Positions 56,133 to 64,000 of a DNA stretch of 64,000 nucleotides are shown piece by piece. Under the pieces are notes generated by a model, which did not search any database, was not told the DNA's origin, and saw nothing but the letters and a program-made list of their open reading frames with translations. The first letter of the stretch is position 1, and every line of letters begins with the position of its first letter. Made by a program: the position numbers and the translations under genes. This stretch comes from Rathayibacter sp. SW19 (GTDB taxonomy: Bacteria; Actinomycetota; Actinomycetes; Actinomycetales; Microbacteriaceae), in NCBI RefSeq assembly GCF_030866825.1, contig NZ_CP133020.1, forward strand, positions 2,294,001-2,358,000. The letters are read 5' to 3'.

Positions 56133-56903
56133 CTAAACCGCCAGGAATTCTCTGAGGGTCACGCGCGGGTCGCTGGTGACCAGCGCCTCGCCGACCAGCA
56201 CGACGTCTGCGCCGCCCTCGCGGTAGTGAGCGACGTCCGCTGCGGTGCTGACCGCCGACTCCGCCACCCTGATGACGCCGGAGGGAATGTGATCGGCAAG
56301 GGTGCCGAATAGTTCGCGATCCAGCTGGAATGTGGTCAAATTGCGCGCGTTCACACCGAGCAGGCGCGCGCCAGCGTCGAGCCCACGGGAGATTTCCTCA
56401 GCGCTGTGGGTTTCCACGAGCGTCGTCATGCCGAGCTCGGTGCTCAGCGCGTGCAACGACGCCAAGGTGCTCTGGTCGAGCGCGGCCACGATCAACAGCA
56501 CGATGTCTGCGCCCGCTGCCCGCGCCTCGAACACCTGATAACGGTTCGCGATGAAATCCTTGCGCAGCACCGGCACCGTCACGGCCGCGCGGACCGCTTC
56601 GAGGTCGGCGAGTGAGCCGCGAAATTTGCGCTGCTCTGTGAGCACGCTGATCGCGCTCGCCCCGGCTTCCTGATAGGTGGCGGCAAGCAGTGCGGGATCC
56701 GGGATGTTGGCCAAGGCACCGCGCGACGGACTCGCCCGCTTCACTTCCGCGATGATCTTGACGTGCTCCGAGGGCGCGAGCGCCGCGATGGCGTCGATCG
56801 CAGGGCCGCGACCGCGAGCGGCGGCCTCAACCGTCGCGAGCGGTCGCTCGATCGCACGTGCATCTGAATCTGCGAGGGCGCCTGACACCAACTCGGTCAG
56901 CAC
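56133..56903 (-). CDS. trpC: Indole-3-glycerol phosphate synthase
   Basis: 256 aa TIM barrel. Catalytic K55 is in IIAEVKRASPSRG, and VLRKDF carries a second key lysine. GVNARNLTTF and GEALV complete the active site. It lies 4 nt after the small membrane gene and 6 nt before trpB. Monofunctional, with no fused TrpF. Confidence 0.96.
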   Translation of the reverse strand: MLTELVSGALADSDARAIERPLATVEAAARGRGPAIDAIAALAPSEHVKIIAEVKRASPSRGALANIPDPALLAATYQEAGASAISVLTEQRKFRGSLADLEAVRAAVTVPVLRKDFIANRYQVFEARAAGADIVLLIVAALDQSTLASLHALSTELGMTTLVETHSAEEISRGLDAGARLLGVNARNLTTFQLDRELFGTLADHIPSGVIRVAESAVSTAADVAHYREGGADVVLVGEALVTSDPRVTLREFLAV

Positions 56904-56907
56904 CGGT

Positions 56908-57138
56908 TCAGTGTTCTTTCGGAACGTACTTCGGGCCGTTGACGCCGTAACCGGCCTTGGACATGCCGTAGCCGACCAACAGACCGACGATGACGAGCCC
57001 GCCCGCGCTGTACACGAGCCACGGCACCGCGAACCAGAAGGCAGTCATGCCGATGGCGAAGGCGATGAGCATGATCACCACAGCTGTCCACGCGGCCGGT
57101 GAGTGGCCGTGTCCGGGATCTGATGACTCAGTGCTCAT
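56908..57138 (-). CDS. Small trp-operon membrane protein with HGxxPAAWT motif
   Basis: 76 aa. A short polar N terminus with HGHSPAAWT is followed by two transmembrane helices (about residues 18-38 and 42-62) and a charged end KYVPKEH. Proteins with this motif are found almost always in actinobacterial trp operons, between the trpE-linked membrane gene and trpC. Function unknown; the fixed position suggests a link to tryptophan or chorismate. ATG has AGGAGAG upstream. Confidence 0.88.
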   Translation of the reverse strand: MSTESSDPGHGHSPAAWTAVVIMLIAFAIGMTAFWFAVPWLVYSAGGLVIVGLLVGYGMSKAGYGVNGPKYVPKEH

Positions 57139-57254
57139 GTCTCTCCTGTTGGGTTCCTCGGGCCGATGGCGGCGGTGGATCGTCTCGGGCTGTGCATCGC
57201 GCGGAGCGTTGCAGTTTCAGTGTATCGAACCCGATGGCGGCTTTTGCGGTGCTG

Positions 57255-57941
57255 CTATCGCGTCGGATCTTCTCCACGACTGAGATCGTCCCAGGTGTCG
57301 ATTGCCGCGTCCCTGGCGTTCGCCGCGGGCGGCCGCTCCGGATGCGCGGTGGAGCCACTCGATCCTGCGCCGCCGGCCGCGTCGCTGCGTGCATCCCGGT
57401 CGGGATCCGCTTCGGCATCCGTGGCGACGAAGCGCACTGAATCGTAACGGTGCGAACTTGACGGCCAGCGGTGTCCTGTGATGGCGACCGCGAGACCGGC
57501 GAGCACGATCAGGATCCCGCCGATCAGTGCCGCAACCGGCCAGAAGCTCGCATCGACGCTGCCGATCAGCCGGGTGACGGAGGTCTCGCCCGCTATTCCG
57601 GTCGCTTTCGTGACCGTCGCGATGACCGTCGCTGGCGGGTTCGCGATGGCGGTGACCGCAGACAAGATGACGCTTCCCCCGACAAGCAGTCCGAGCACTG
57701 TCAGCACGATGCGCCCCAGCCGACCCGAGATCGCAAGAGCGAGCGCAAGCGCGAGGCCGGCGATCGAGAGTGCCGTGAGTGCTGGGGCCGCCATCGACCC
57801 CGGTACGTCGATGCCGGCTGAGTGGTTGGCGTCTGCCGTGAGCTGCACCGTGTACCACGTCTGCGTCGCCGCAAGCAGGGCCAGGGCGCTCGCGGCGATG
57901 ATCACGAGGACGATGCCGTATTTGACTCGCTTCACGGGCAT
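57255..57941 (-). CDS. Trp-region conserved membrane protein (Trp_oprn_chp family)
   Basis: 228 aa from ATG 57941, 1 nt after trpE. Four hydrophobic segments in the first ~160 residues (YGIVLVIIAASALALLAATQTWYTV, PALTALSIAGLALALALA, IVLTVLGLLVGGSVILSAVTAI, PVAALIGGILIVLAGLAVAI) are followed by a ~70 aa acidic, Ala/Arg-rich cytoplasmic tail. The family is defined by its place in actinobacterial trp operons; its function is unknown. It is 116 bp from the next membrane gene. Confidence 0.88.
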   Translation of the reverse strand: MPVKRVKYGIVLVIIAASALALLAATQTWYTVQLTADANHSAGIDVPGSMAAPALTALSIAGLALALALAISGRLGRIVLTVLGLLVGGSVILSAVTAIANPPATVIATVTKATGIAGETSVTRLIGSVDASFWPVAALIGGILIVLAGLAVAITGHRWPSSSHRYDSVRFVATDAEADPDRDARSDAAGGAGSSGSTAHPERPPAANARDAAIDTWDDLSRGEDPTR

Positions 57942-57942
57942 C

Positions 57943-59472
57943 TCAGAGCACCCGCCGCATCGCGTTGGCCACGGCGACCGCGCGCAGCGGTGCTGCCGCC
58001 TTGTTCTGGGATTCCTGATACTCGCTCGCCGGATCGGAATCGGCGACGAGGCCCCCGCCTGCCTGCACGCGAGCGACACCATCCGCTATTGTCGCGGTGC
58101 GAATGGCGATGGCCAGATCGGCGTCTCCTGCGAAACCGAAATAGCCGATCACGCCGCCGTAGACACCGCGCCTGGCCGGCTCGAGCTCATCGATGATCTC
58201 GAGTGCGCGCGGTTTCGGCGCGCCGGAGAGCGTGCCTGCCGGAAACGTGGCCCGGAAGACGTCAACGGCGCTCGCGTCCGGATTCAGATCGCCCTCGACC
58301 GAGGAGACCAGATGCATGATGTGGCTGAACCGTTCGACCCGCATGAACTCCGTGACCTCGACGGAGCCGGCAGCACACACCTTGAGCAGGTCGTTGCGAG
58401 CCAGATCGACAAGCATGAGATGTTCCGCGCGTTCCTTGTCATCGTTGACCAGCGCGTGTTCGAGTTCGAGGTCTTCCTCCGGGTTGGCCCCGCGTGGCTT
58501 CGAACCGGCGATCGGATGCGAGAACGCGCGCCTGTTGGCCACCTTGAATAGCGCTTCAGGCGACGATCCGACGATCGTATATTCTCCGCCGCTCGGCGCC
58601 TGGAGGTTGACCAAGTACATGTATGGGCTCGGGTTCAGGGTGCGTAGAATGCGGTAGACCTCGAGCGGATGCGCCGTGCAGTCCAAGTCGAAACGCTGCG
58701 AGATGACGACCTGGAAGACATCGCCGTCGCGGATGCGCTGCTTGGCTGTGACCACAGAATCCAAGAAATCCGCGCGGCTGGTCCTCGTACGCGGCTGTGG
58801 CAAAGTCTCGAGGTCTGCGTCGGCAAGCCATGCTTCAGCGGGCTGGGCGATGCCGCGCTGCAGTGCGTCGAGGCGTTCCTGGGCGGCGTTCCAGAGCGTT
58901 TCCGGGTTGTCGATGCCATCGTTGAGCACGTTGGCGATGAGCCGGATAGTGCCGAATTTGTGGTCAAGCACGACCAGGTCCGCGACGAAGCAGAATGCGA
59001 GACCAGGCACCGCGTAGTCGGCGACAGGCGGGTTCGGCAAGTGTTCGAGCTGCCGTACGGCATCCCAGCCGATGAAGCCGACAAGTCCTCCGGTGAGTGG
59101 AGGATGTCCGTCGATCGGCGATGTCTGCCACCGCGCGTACAACCGTTCAAGCACGTCGAGCGACGCACCGGCTGGCTCGTCGCCGAGGGCACGCTTGGCG
59201 TCCACGCCGTAGTCGAGCCAGCGCACCTCGCCCTCCTCTTCGGTGAGCACACCGAACGAGCGCACCCCGACGAACGAGAACCTCGACCAGATCCCTCCCT
59301 GCTCGGCAGATTCGAGCAGAAACGTGCCCGGCTTTCCGACGGCGAGCTTGCGGTAGATGCCGACGGGCGTCTCACCGTCTGCGAACAGATCCCGAATGAC
59401 TGGCACGACCCGGCCTGCTGCTGCCTGCGCCATGAAGTCGGCCCGACTGGTCGATCCGTTGTTCTGAGTCAT
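57943..59472 (-). CDS. trpE: Anthranilate synthase component I
   Basis: It makes anthranilate from chorismate with ammonia or with TrpG; 509 aa. The N-terminal feedback site LLESAEQG is present. The C-terminal catalytic part has FQVVISQRF, PSPYMYLV, IAGSKPRGA, LVDLARNDLLKV and GYFGFAGDADLAIAIRT. No trpG lies in the window. ATG 59472 overlaps hisI by ATGA, linking the his and trp genes. Confidence 0.96.
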   Translation of the reverse strand: MTQNNGSTSRADFMAQAAAGRVVPVIRDLFADGETPVGIYRKLAVGKPGTFLLESAEQGGIWSRFSFVGVRSFGVLTEEEGEVRWLDYGVDAKRALGDEPAGASLDVLERLYARWQTSPIDGHPPLTGGLVGFIGWDAVRQLEHLPNPPVADYAVPGLAFCFVADLVVLDHKFGTIRLIANVLNDGIDNPETLWNAAQERLDALQRGIAQPAEAWLADADLETLPQPRTRTSRADFLDSVVTAKQRIRDGDVFQVVISQRFDLDCTAHPLEVYRILRTLNPSPYMYLVNLQAPSGGEYTIVGSSPEALFKVANRRAFSHPIAGSKPRGANPEEDLELEHALVNDDKERAEHLMLVDLARNDLLKVCAAGSVEVTEFMRVERFSHIMHLVSSVEGDLNPDASAVDVFRATFPAGTLSGAPKPRALEIIDELEPARRGVYGGVIGYFGFAGDADLAIAIRTATIADGVARVQAGGGLVADSDPASEYQESQNKAAAPLRAVAVANAMRRVL

Positions 59473-59831
59473 GGTGTCGCCACCTTCGTTGGGTTCAGAC
59501 GGTCGGCGTCGAAACATGTGCGAGTGCCGGTGTGGCAGGCGGCTCCGACCTGTTCGACGGTCACCAACAGCGTATCGGCATCACAATCGAGCGCTGCCGA
59601 CCGCACGTACTGCACGTGCCCAGAGGTGTCACCTTTTCGCCAATATTCCTGCCGGGATCGGGACCAGAACGTGACACGCCCCTCTGTCATCGTGCGGCGG
59701 AAGGCTTCCGCGTCCATCCAGCCGAGCATGAGCACTTCCAGCGTGTCCCACTGCTGCACGATCGCCGGGAAGAGTCCGTTTGCGTTGACGATGATCCGCT
59801 GCAGGATCTCGTCTGCCTCGGTCGTATCCAT
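59469..59831 (-). CDS. hisI: Phosphoribosyl-AMP cyclohydrolase
   Basis: The third step of histidine synthesis, zinc/Mg-dependent; 120 aa. Metal-binding residues occur in LDCDADTLLVTVEQVGAACHTGTRTCF and SRSRQEYWRKGDTSGH is typical. It is separate from HisE, as usual in actinobacteria. Abuts hisF and overlaps trpE. Confidence 0.96.
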   Translation of the reverse strand: MDTTEADEILQRIIVNANGLFPAIVQQWDTLEVLMLGWMDAEAFRRTMTEGRVTFWSRSRQEYWRKGDTSGHVQYVRSAALDCDADTLLVTVEQVGAACHTGTRTCFDADRLNPTKVATP

Positions 59832-60593
59832 CTAGCGCACCTCCATGCCCGCTGCAGCAAGTTCTCGTTTGACGTCGCCGACGCTCAGTTCCCCGGTGTG
59901 GAACACGCTTGCCGCGAGCACGGCGTCTGCTCCCGCTCGGATCGCCGGCGGGAAGTGTTCCGCGCGCCCCGCGCCGCCAGACGCGATCACAGGCACAGAG
60001 CTGATCGCCCGCATGAGGGTGATCAGTTCGAGATCGAAGCCCTGTTTCGTGCCGTCCGCGTCGATCGAGTTCACCAGGAGTTCGCCGACACCGAGCGTGA
60101 TCGCCTGCTGTGCCCAGCTGAGCGCATCCAGATCGGTCTGCGTGCGCCCGCCGTGCGTTGTGACGACGAATCCCGATTCAGTGCGCGCAGAACGAGTGAC
60201 GTCGAGCGAGAGCACAACCACCTGGGCACCGAATCGATCGGCGATCTCGCCGAGCAGCGCAGGACGGGCGATCGCGGCGCTGTTCACGCCGATCTTGTCC
60301 GCACCGCTGCCCAGCAGGCGCGCGACATCCTCCGCGCTGCGCACCCCGCCGCCCACCGTCAACGGAATGAACACTTGCTCCGCTGTCGCGCGAACCACGT
60401 CGTAGGTCGTCGCCCGGTTGTCGACGGTCGCGGTGACGTCGAGAAAAGTCAACTCGTCTGCACCCTGTTGGTAGTAGCGCTTGGCAAGCTCGACCGGGTC
60501 GCCGGCGTCGCGCAGGTTCTGGAAGTTGACCCCCTTCACGACGCGGCCGCTCGCCACGTCGAGGCACGGGATGACTCTGACGGCGAGGCTCAT
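59832..60593 (-). CDS. hisF: Imidazole glycerol phosphate synthase, cyclase subunit
   Basis: 253 aa TIM barrel that closes the imidazole ring with ammonia supplied by HisH. Catalytic D12 is in VIPCLDVASGRVVKG and the second Asp is in VNSIDADGTKQGFD. Two phosphate sites are present (VTVGGGV-type and SGGAG). HisH is not encoded in the window. Confidence 0.97.
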   Translation of the reverse strand: MSLAVRVIPCLDVASGRVVKGVNFQNLRDAGDPVELAKRYYQQGADELTFLDVTATVDNRATTYDVVRATAEQVFIPLTVGGGVRSAEDVARLLGSGADKIGVNSAAIARPALLGEIADRFGAQVVVLSLDVTRSARTESGFVVTTHGGRTQTDLDALSWAQQAITLGVGELLVNSIDADGTKQGFDLELITLMRAISSVPVIASGGAGRAEHFPPAIRAGADAVLAASVFHTGELSVGDVKRELAAAGMEVR

Positions 60594-60595
60594 CG

Positions 60596-61435
60596 TCAGA
60601 TCCGAGCAGCGTGGATGGGCGTGACCAGAATTGCGCGTGCACCCAGTTCGTACAGGTCGTCCATCACTCGGTTGGTGCCGTCCTTCGGCACCATCGCGCG
60701 CACCGCAACCCAGTCTTTGTCGCGCAGCGGCGAAACGGTCGGCGACTCACTGCCCGGCGTGAGTGCGACAGCCTGTTCGAGAAGGCTGGACGGCAGGTCG
60801 TAGTCCATCAGCACATAACGGCGAGCGACCATGACACCTTGAAGTCGGCGGTGTAACGTTCCGACCCCGCGGATGCCCGCGCGCGCGCCGATGAGGACCG
60901 CCTCAGATTCCAGGATCACCGGTCCGAAGATTTCCAGGCCCTGCTTGCGCAGTGTTGTTCCGGTCTCGACAACGTCGGCGACGGCATCCGCGACGCCCAG
61001 TCGCACGGCCGACTCTACGGCGCCGTCAAGGTTCACGAGTGTTGCGGAGATCCCGGCGGTTCCAAGGAACGCACCGACCAGGCCCGGGTAACTCGTCGCG
61101 ATGCGCGCGCCGTCGAGGTCCGTCAATTCTGTGAACGTGCCGGCCGGGCCGGCGAACCGGAACGTCGATACAGCGAAGCCGAGACTCTCGAGCTCGAGCG
61201 CAGGCGAACCCGAATCCAGGAGCAGGTCACGGCCGGTGATGCCGACATCCAGTGCTCCACTACCGACATAGGTCGCAATGTCCCGCGGTCGCAGATAGAA
61301 GAATTCGACGCCGTTGCGTGGATCGGCGACGATGAGTTCTTTCGGGTCGCGGCGGCCGGCGTAACCGGCTTCCGCGAGCATTTGAGCGGCTGTCTCAGCC
61401 AGCGAGCCCTTGTTGGGCACGGCGATTTTCAACAT
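60596..61435 (-). CDS. hisG: ATP phosphoribosyltransferase, long form
   Basis: It commits to histidine synthesis; 279 aa from ATG 61435, after AAAAGG. The core has VPNKGSLAETA, DVGITGRDLL and DAVADVVETGTTLRK (PRPP loop). The C-terminal ~75 residues form the ACT-like regulatory domain, so the enzyme should be inhibited by histidine directly and need no HisZ. An upstream extension of the frame lacks a plausible start. Confidence 0.95.
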   Translation of the reverse strand: MLKIAVPNKGSLAETAAQMLAEAGYAGRRDPKELIVADPRNGVEFFYLRPRDIATYVGSGALDVGITGRDLLLDSGSPALELESLGFAVSTFRFAGPAGTFTELTDLDGARIATSYPGLVGAFLGTAGISATLVNLDGAVESAVRLGVADAVADVVETGTTLRKQGLEIFGPVILESEAVLIGARAGIRGVGTLHRRLQGVMVARRYVLMDYDLPSSLLEQAVALTPGSESPTVSPLRDKDWVAVRAMVPKDGTNRVMDDLYELGARAILVTPIHAARI

Positions 61436-61504
61436 GTATGAGGCCTTTTCGCGACGGATTGGTGCAGTGACGGGAACGATGGGTTTGCCGATGGCGGACA
61501 CCGA

Positions 61505-61768
61505 TCACAGATGTCGGTAGACATCGGCCGTCGTCAGGCCCTTCGCGATCATCAGCACCTGCACGTGATAGAGCAGTTGCGAAATCTCTTCGGCGGTGTT
61601 CTCGTCGGTTTCATACTCGGCGGCCATCCACACCTCGGCGGCCTCTTCGACGATTTTCTTGCCGATCGCGTGCACGCCCGCGTCCAATTCGCGCACCGTG
61701 CCGGAACCGTCCGGACGTACCCGGGCCTTCTCGGCAAGTTCTGCGAAGAGATCATCGAACGTTTTCAC
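61505..61768 (-). CDS. hisE: Phosphoribosyl-ATP pyrophosphatase
   Basis: The second step of histidine synthesis, 87 aa, MazG-like all-alpha. Metal-binding KIVEEAAEVWMAAE is clear. The GTG start lies 6 nt after TAGCCT, predicting a leaderless mRNA that starts the his-trp block, although readthrough from rpe is possible (83 bp gap). Confidence 0.95.
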   Translation of the reverse strand: MKTFDDLFAELAEKARVRPDGSGTVRELDAGVHAIGKKIVEEAAEVWMAAEYETDENTAEEISQLLYHVQVLMIAKGLTTADVYRHL

Positions 61769-61774
61769 CCGTCA

Positions 61775-61780
61775 AGGCTA
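61775..61780 (-). promoter_or_regulatory. Predicted leaderless -10 box of hisE
   Basis: TAGCCT on the reverse strand ends 6 nt before GTG 61768; likely promoter of the his-trp gene block. Confidence 0.5.
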
Positions 61781-61851
61781 CTAGCTTCCTGCGACCGGTT
61801 TGTGCGGGGTGGTTTGCCGCCCGCAGATGGCAGCCGTCAGACTGGCAGCTG

Positions 61852-62514
61852 TCAGTGCATGTGCAGTTGCGCTGTGCGGCGAAGCGCGGCGATCTGAGCG
61901 CTCGGATCTGCTGACGCGAAAACACTCGACCCTGCAACGAATGTGTCTGCACCGGCCTGCGCTGCCGTGATGATCGTCTCCTGTGTGATCCCTCCGTCGA
62001 CCTGCAGCCAGACGTCCAGACCGGATGCCGTGGCCGCTTGGCGCAGTGCGCGCAACTTGGGCATCGTCGCGGCCATGAAGCTCTGGCCGCCGAAACCCGG
62101 TTCGACCGTCATGACGAGCACCTGATCGAACTCCGGCAGGAGTTCGAGCAGCGGCTCCACCGGTGTCGCCGGTTTGAGCGCGATGCCCGCACGAGCGCCG
62201 ATCGCACGGAGGCGTCGGGCGAGGCTGACAGCATCCGTTGCCGCCTCGGCGTGAAATGTCACGGAGTATGCGCCGAGCTCTGCGTACCCGGGCGCCCAGC
62301 GGTCGGGGTCGTCGATCATCAGATGCACGTCGAGCGGAAGGCTGGAAACGGCCTGGATGCGCTCAACCATCTGCGGGCCGAAAGTCAGGTTCGGCACGAA
62401 GTGGTTGTCCATCACGTCGACGTGCACCAGGTCGGCAGTCGATATCCGGCCGAGGTCGCGCTCCATGTTGACGAAGTCGGCGGCGAGAATGCTGGGATTG
62501 ATCCGTGCGGGCAT
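61852..62514 (-). CDS. rpe: Ribulose-phosphate 3-epimerase
   Basis: It interconverts ribulose-5-P and xylulose-5-P; 220 aa TIM barrel. INPSILAADF at the N terminus, VDVMDNHFVPN (metal His/Asp), HLMI and MTVEPGFGGQSF are diagnostic. ATG 62514 lies 7 nt after TAGGGT. It complements the tkt-tal operon at the other end of the window. Confidence 0.96.
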   Translation of the reverse strand: MPARINPSILAADFVNMERDLGRISTADLVHVDVMDNHFVPNLTFGPQMVERIQAVSSLPLDVHLMIDDPDRWAPGYAELGAYSVTFHAEAATDAVSLARRLRAIGARAGIALKPATPVEPLLELLPEFDQVLVMTVEPGFGGQSFMAATMPKLRALRQAATASGLDVWLQVDGGITQETIITAAQAGADTFVAGSSVFASADPSAQIAALRRTAQLHMH

Positions 62515-62521
62515 GTACGTC

Positions 62522-62527
62522 ACCCTA
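62522..62527 (-). promoter_or_regulatory. Predicted leaderless -10 box of rpe
   Basis: TAGGGT on the reverse strand ends 7 nt before ATG 62514, in the 28 bp gap after the rsmB-type gene. Confidence 0.45.
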
Positions 62528-62542
62528 TCGACCTCCGTCTGG

Positions 62543-63922
62543 TCATCGTCTGCACAGCAGAGCGATGAACATCGCATCCGTTCCGTGGCGGTGAGGCCAC
62601 AACTGCACCTGGGTGGGGTCGCCGACCTTCTCGAGCGGATGCCGCAGCGCCGTCCCCAGGATGGCTTGCGTCTGCATCGGCTCCAGCCCTGCGCCGTGCC
62701 GTTTGAGCGCGTCGGTGACTGCGAGGCGGCTCTCCGCGAGGTGCGGTGAGCAGGTGACGTAGGCGAGCACGCCGCCTGGTTTCATCGCGAGCACGGCGGA
62801 ATCGAGCAGCCGGGCTTGCAGAGCGGTCAGTTCCGCAACATCGTGCGGCACCTTGCGCCAGCGCGCCTCCGGCCTCCTGCGCAGCGCTCCAAGGCCCGTG
62901 CACGGCGCATCCAGGAGCACGCGGTCGAAGACGCCCGCATTCTCCTCGCCGAACAACCGTCCGTCACCCTGACGCACCTCGACCGTGTCGGCGACCGGCC
63001 GGACGGCGGCACGTACCAGTTCGGCGCGGGCCGGCACGAGCTCATTCGCGACCAATCGGGCACCACCCTGCCGAGCGAGCGCACCGAGCAGCGCAGCTTT
63101 ACCACCGGGCCCGGCGCACAGGTCGAGCCAGCGCTCTCCCTGTGCGATCGGCCGTGCGGCAGCGAGAGCGATTGCAGCAAGCTGCGAGCCCTCATCCTGT
63201 ACACGCAGCGCCCCTGCGCTGGAGCGCACGGCGCTGTGCGGGTCTCCCCCGCCGAACACGAAACCGAACGGCGAGTACCGGTTACGCTCGGCAGCTTGCG
63301 GGGCGTCGGCCACCCCGGGCAACGCGATCATGTTGACCTTCGGCGCACGGTTGTCCGCATCCAGCAGCTCGTCGAGTTCGTTGCGCCGACCTTCTGCTGC
63401 CAGGGCCTGCGCGAAGGCGCGTACGATCCATTCGGGATGCGAGAACTCGGCCGCGCGACGTTCGTCATCACCGGCGGTGGCCGCCAGAACCCGTTCGCGC
63501 CACTCCTCGGGCGTCGACCGCGTGATCGTGCGGAGCACGCCGTTGGTGAATCCGGTTGCGGATCGACTCCCGACCGTACGGGCAAGGGCGACACTTTCGT
63601 TGACTGCAGCATGCTGTGCGACGCGGGTGGCGAGCAGTTGGTGCACGCCCAGCCGCAGAACGTCCACGATCGGCGGGTCGATTTCATCGATGCCGCGACG
63701 AGCTGCCAAGGCGATGACGCGATCGTAATAGCCGCGCATCCGTAGAGTTCCGTAGGTCAGTTCGGTTGCGAACGCGGCATCCGCCGGCGCGAGCTTCGCT
63801 CGATCGATCCGCATGGGTAGAAGCAGATTGGCATACGCGTCCGACTCGCGCACGGCGGCGATCACATCGTAGGCGATTCGCCGGGCCGGCTGGATCAGGC
63901 CCTCAGGCCGTTCGCCGCTCAC
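62543..63922 (-). CDS. rsmB: 16S rRNA (cytosine-C5) methyltransferase, RsmB family
   Basis: 459 aa. An N-terminal NusB-like RNA-binding domain (residues ~10-140) is joined to an SAM methyltransferase domain: motif I DLCAGPGGKAALL, motif IV LDAPCTGLGALRRRPEARW and motif VI YVTCSPH, the last two carrying the paired catalytic cysteines. It modifies C967 of 16S rRNA in E. coli. Its GTG overlaps the fmt stop (GTGA). Confidence 0.94.
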   Translation of the reverse strand: MSGERPEGLIQPARRIAYDVIAAVRESDAYANLLLPMRIDRAKLAPADAAFATELTYGTLRMRGYYDRVIALAARRGIDEIDPPIVDVLRLGVHQLLATRVAQHAAVNESVALARTVGSRSATGFTNGVLRTITRSTPEEWRERVLAATAGDDERRAAEFSHPEWIVRAFAQALAAEGRRNELDELLDADNRAPKVNMIALPGVADAPQAAERNRYSPFGFVFGGGDPHSAVRSSAGALRVQDEGSQLAAIALAAARPIAQGERWLDLCAGPGGKAALLGALARQGGARLVANELVPARAELVRAAVRPVADTVEVRQGDGRLFGEENAGVFDRVLLDAPCTGLGALRRRPEARWRKVPHDVAELTALQARLLDSAVLAMKPGGVLAYVTCSPHLAESRLAVTDALKRHGAGLEPMQTQAILGTALRHPLEKVGDPTQVQLWPHRHGTDAMFIALLCRR

Positions 63923-64000
63923 AGTGCCACCGTGACCGCGTCACGTGGCCTGCCATGCCACCAGGCCGCCGCAGACATCGGGCGCTTGCCCGCAGGCTGC
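63919..64000 (-). CDS. fmt: Methionyl-tRNA formyltransferase, C-terminal fragment
   Basis: Only the last 26 residues are in the window: QPAGKRPMSAAAWWHGRPR and a short end. The PAGKxxM-x-A-x-x-W-x-x-G pattern is the usual end of Fmt, which formylates initiator Met-tRNA. The fmt-rsmB order is common in bacteria and supports this. Its TGA overlaps the GTG of rsmB. Confidence 0.85.
   Translation of the reverse strand, partial: QPAGKRPMSAAAWWHGRPRDAVTVAL

Noticed and set aside
56904..57942. trp attenuator or leader peptide
   Set aside because: No Trp-rich short ORF or alternative hairpins were found near trpE, which is embedded in an operon.

Overview
The window is a compact, GC-rich chromosomal segment from a high-GC Gram-positive bacterium, most likely a member of the Microbacteriaceae. 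The evidence is the set of actinobacterial markers (OpcA, RbpA, WhiA, the ANTAR regulator PdtaR, a baeRF protein, the HGxxPAAWT trp-operon membrane protein, 4-domain RpsA), the actinobacterial ctaB|tkt-tal-pgi-zwf-opcA-pgl order, and dispersed repeats of the GTCGAGTAG...GTATCGAGAC and GGTCCCTGAGCTTGCCGAAGG types that I associate with this family. No phage, transposase, integrase, CRISPR array or defence island is visible. It reads as core genome, and the genus cannot be fixed from sequence alone.

Layout. 1-9600: end of ctaA, ctaB (reverse), then the oxidative and non-oxidative pentose phosphate operon tkt-tal-pgi-zwf-opcA-pgl (forward). 9601-9786: a 4 x 40 bp tandem repeat between convergent operons. 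9787-14314 (reverse): sodA, gap-pgk-tpiA-secG-rbpA. 14416-21364 (reverse): uvrA-uvrC-rapZ-whiA, with no yvcK gene between rapZ and whiA. 21545-25970 (reverse): a translationally coupled operon of a DUF4129 protein, a membrane protein, a MoxR AAA+ ATPase, a DUF58 protein and a polytopic membrane protein. 26059-30868 (reverse): uvrB, a DUF1707 protein, coaE, rpsA. 31065-45225: single genes in both orientations (baeRF protein, DUF885 metallopeptidase, polA, thioesterase, a dehydrogenase/LacI pair with a shared palindrome, pdtaR, tRNA-Leu(CAA), small hypotheticals, SGNH hydrolase, carboxylesterase, phosphoribosyltransferase, EamA exporter). 45252-64000: a nearly 19 kb stretch all on the reverse strand: fmt-rsmB-rpe-hisE-hisG-hisF-hisI-trpE-two membrane proteins-trpC-trpB-trpA-lgt-gltB-gltD-pyk. 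There is no gene-free stretch over 300 bp.

Function. The genes cover central carbon flux (pgi, gap, pgk, tpiA, pyk with zwf, opcA, pgl, tkt, tal, rpe), NADPH and ribose supply, ammonium assimilation (gltBD), part of histidine and tryptophan synthesis, and nucleotide excision repair (uvrA, uvrB, uvrC, plus polA). The his and trp genes are joined by stop/start overlaps, so they are probably co-transcribed.

Two sequence-level themes stand out. First, at least 13 genes have a TANNNT -10-like hexamer ending exactly 6 or 7 nt before the start codon, which predicts leaderless transcripts and fixes several otherwise ambiguous starts (uvrA, the SGNH hydrolase, the carboxylesterase). Second, short tandem repeats recur, both between genes (14-15, 19 and 40 bp units) and in frame within coding sequences (15 bp units in tal, the DUF58 gene and trpB; 21 bp units in uvrC). 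The uvrC array ends in a palindromic dispersed repeat. The best candidates for undescribed biology are the baeRF gene divergent from rpsA across an 18 bp palindrome, the trp-operon membrane-protein pair, and the MoxR/DUF58 membrane operon.
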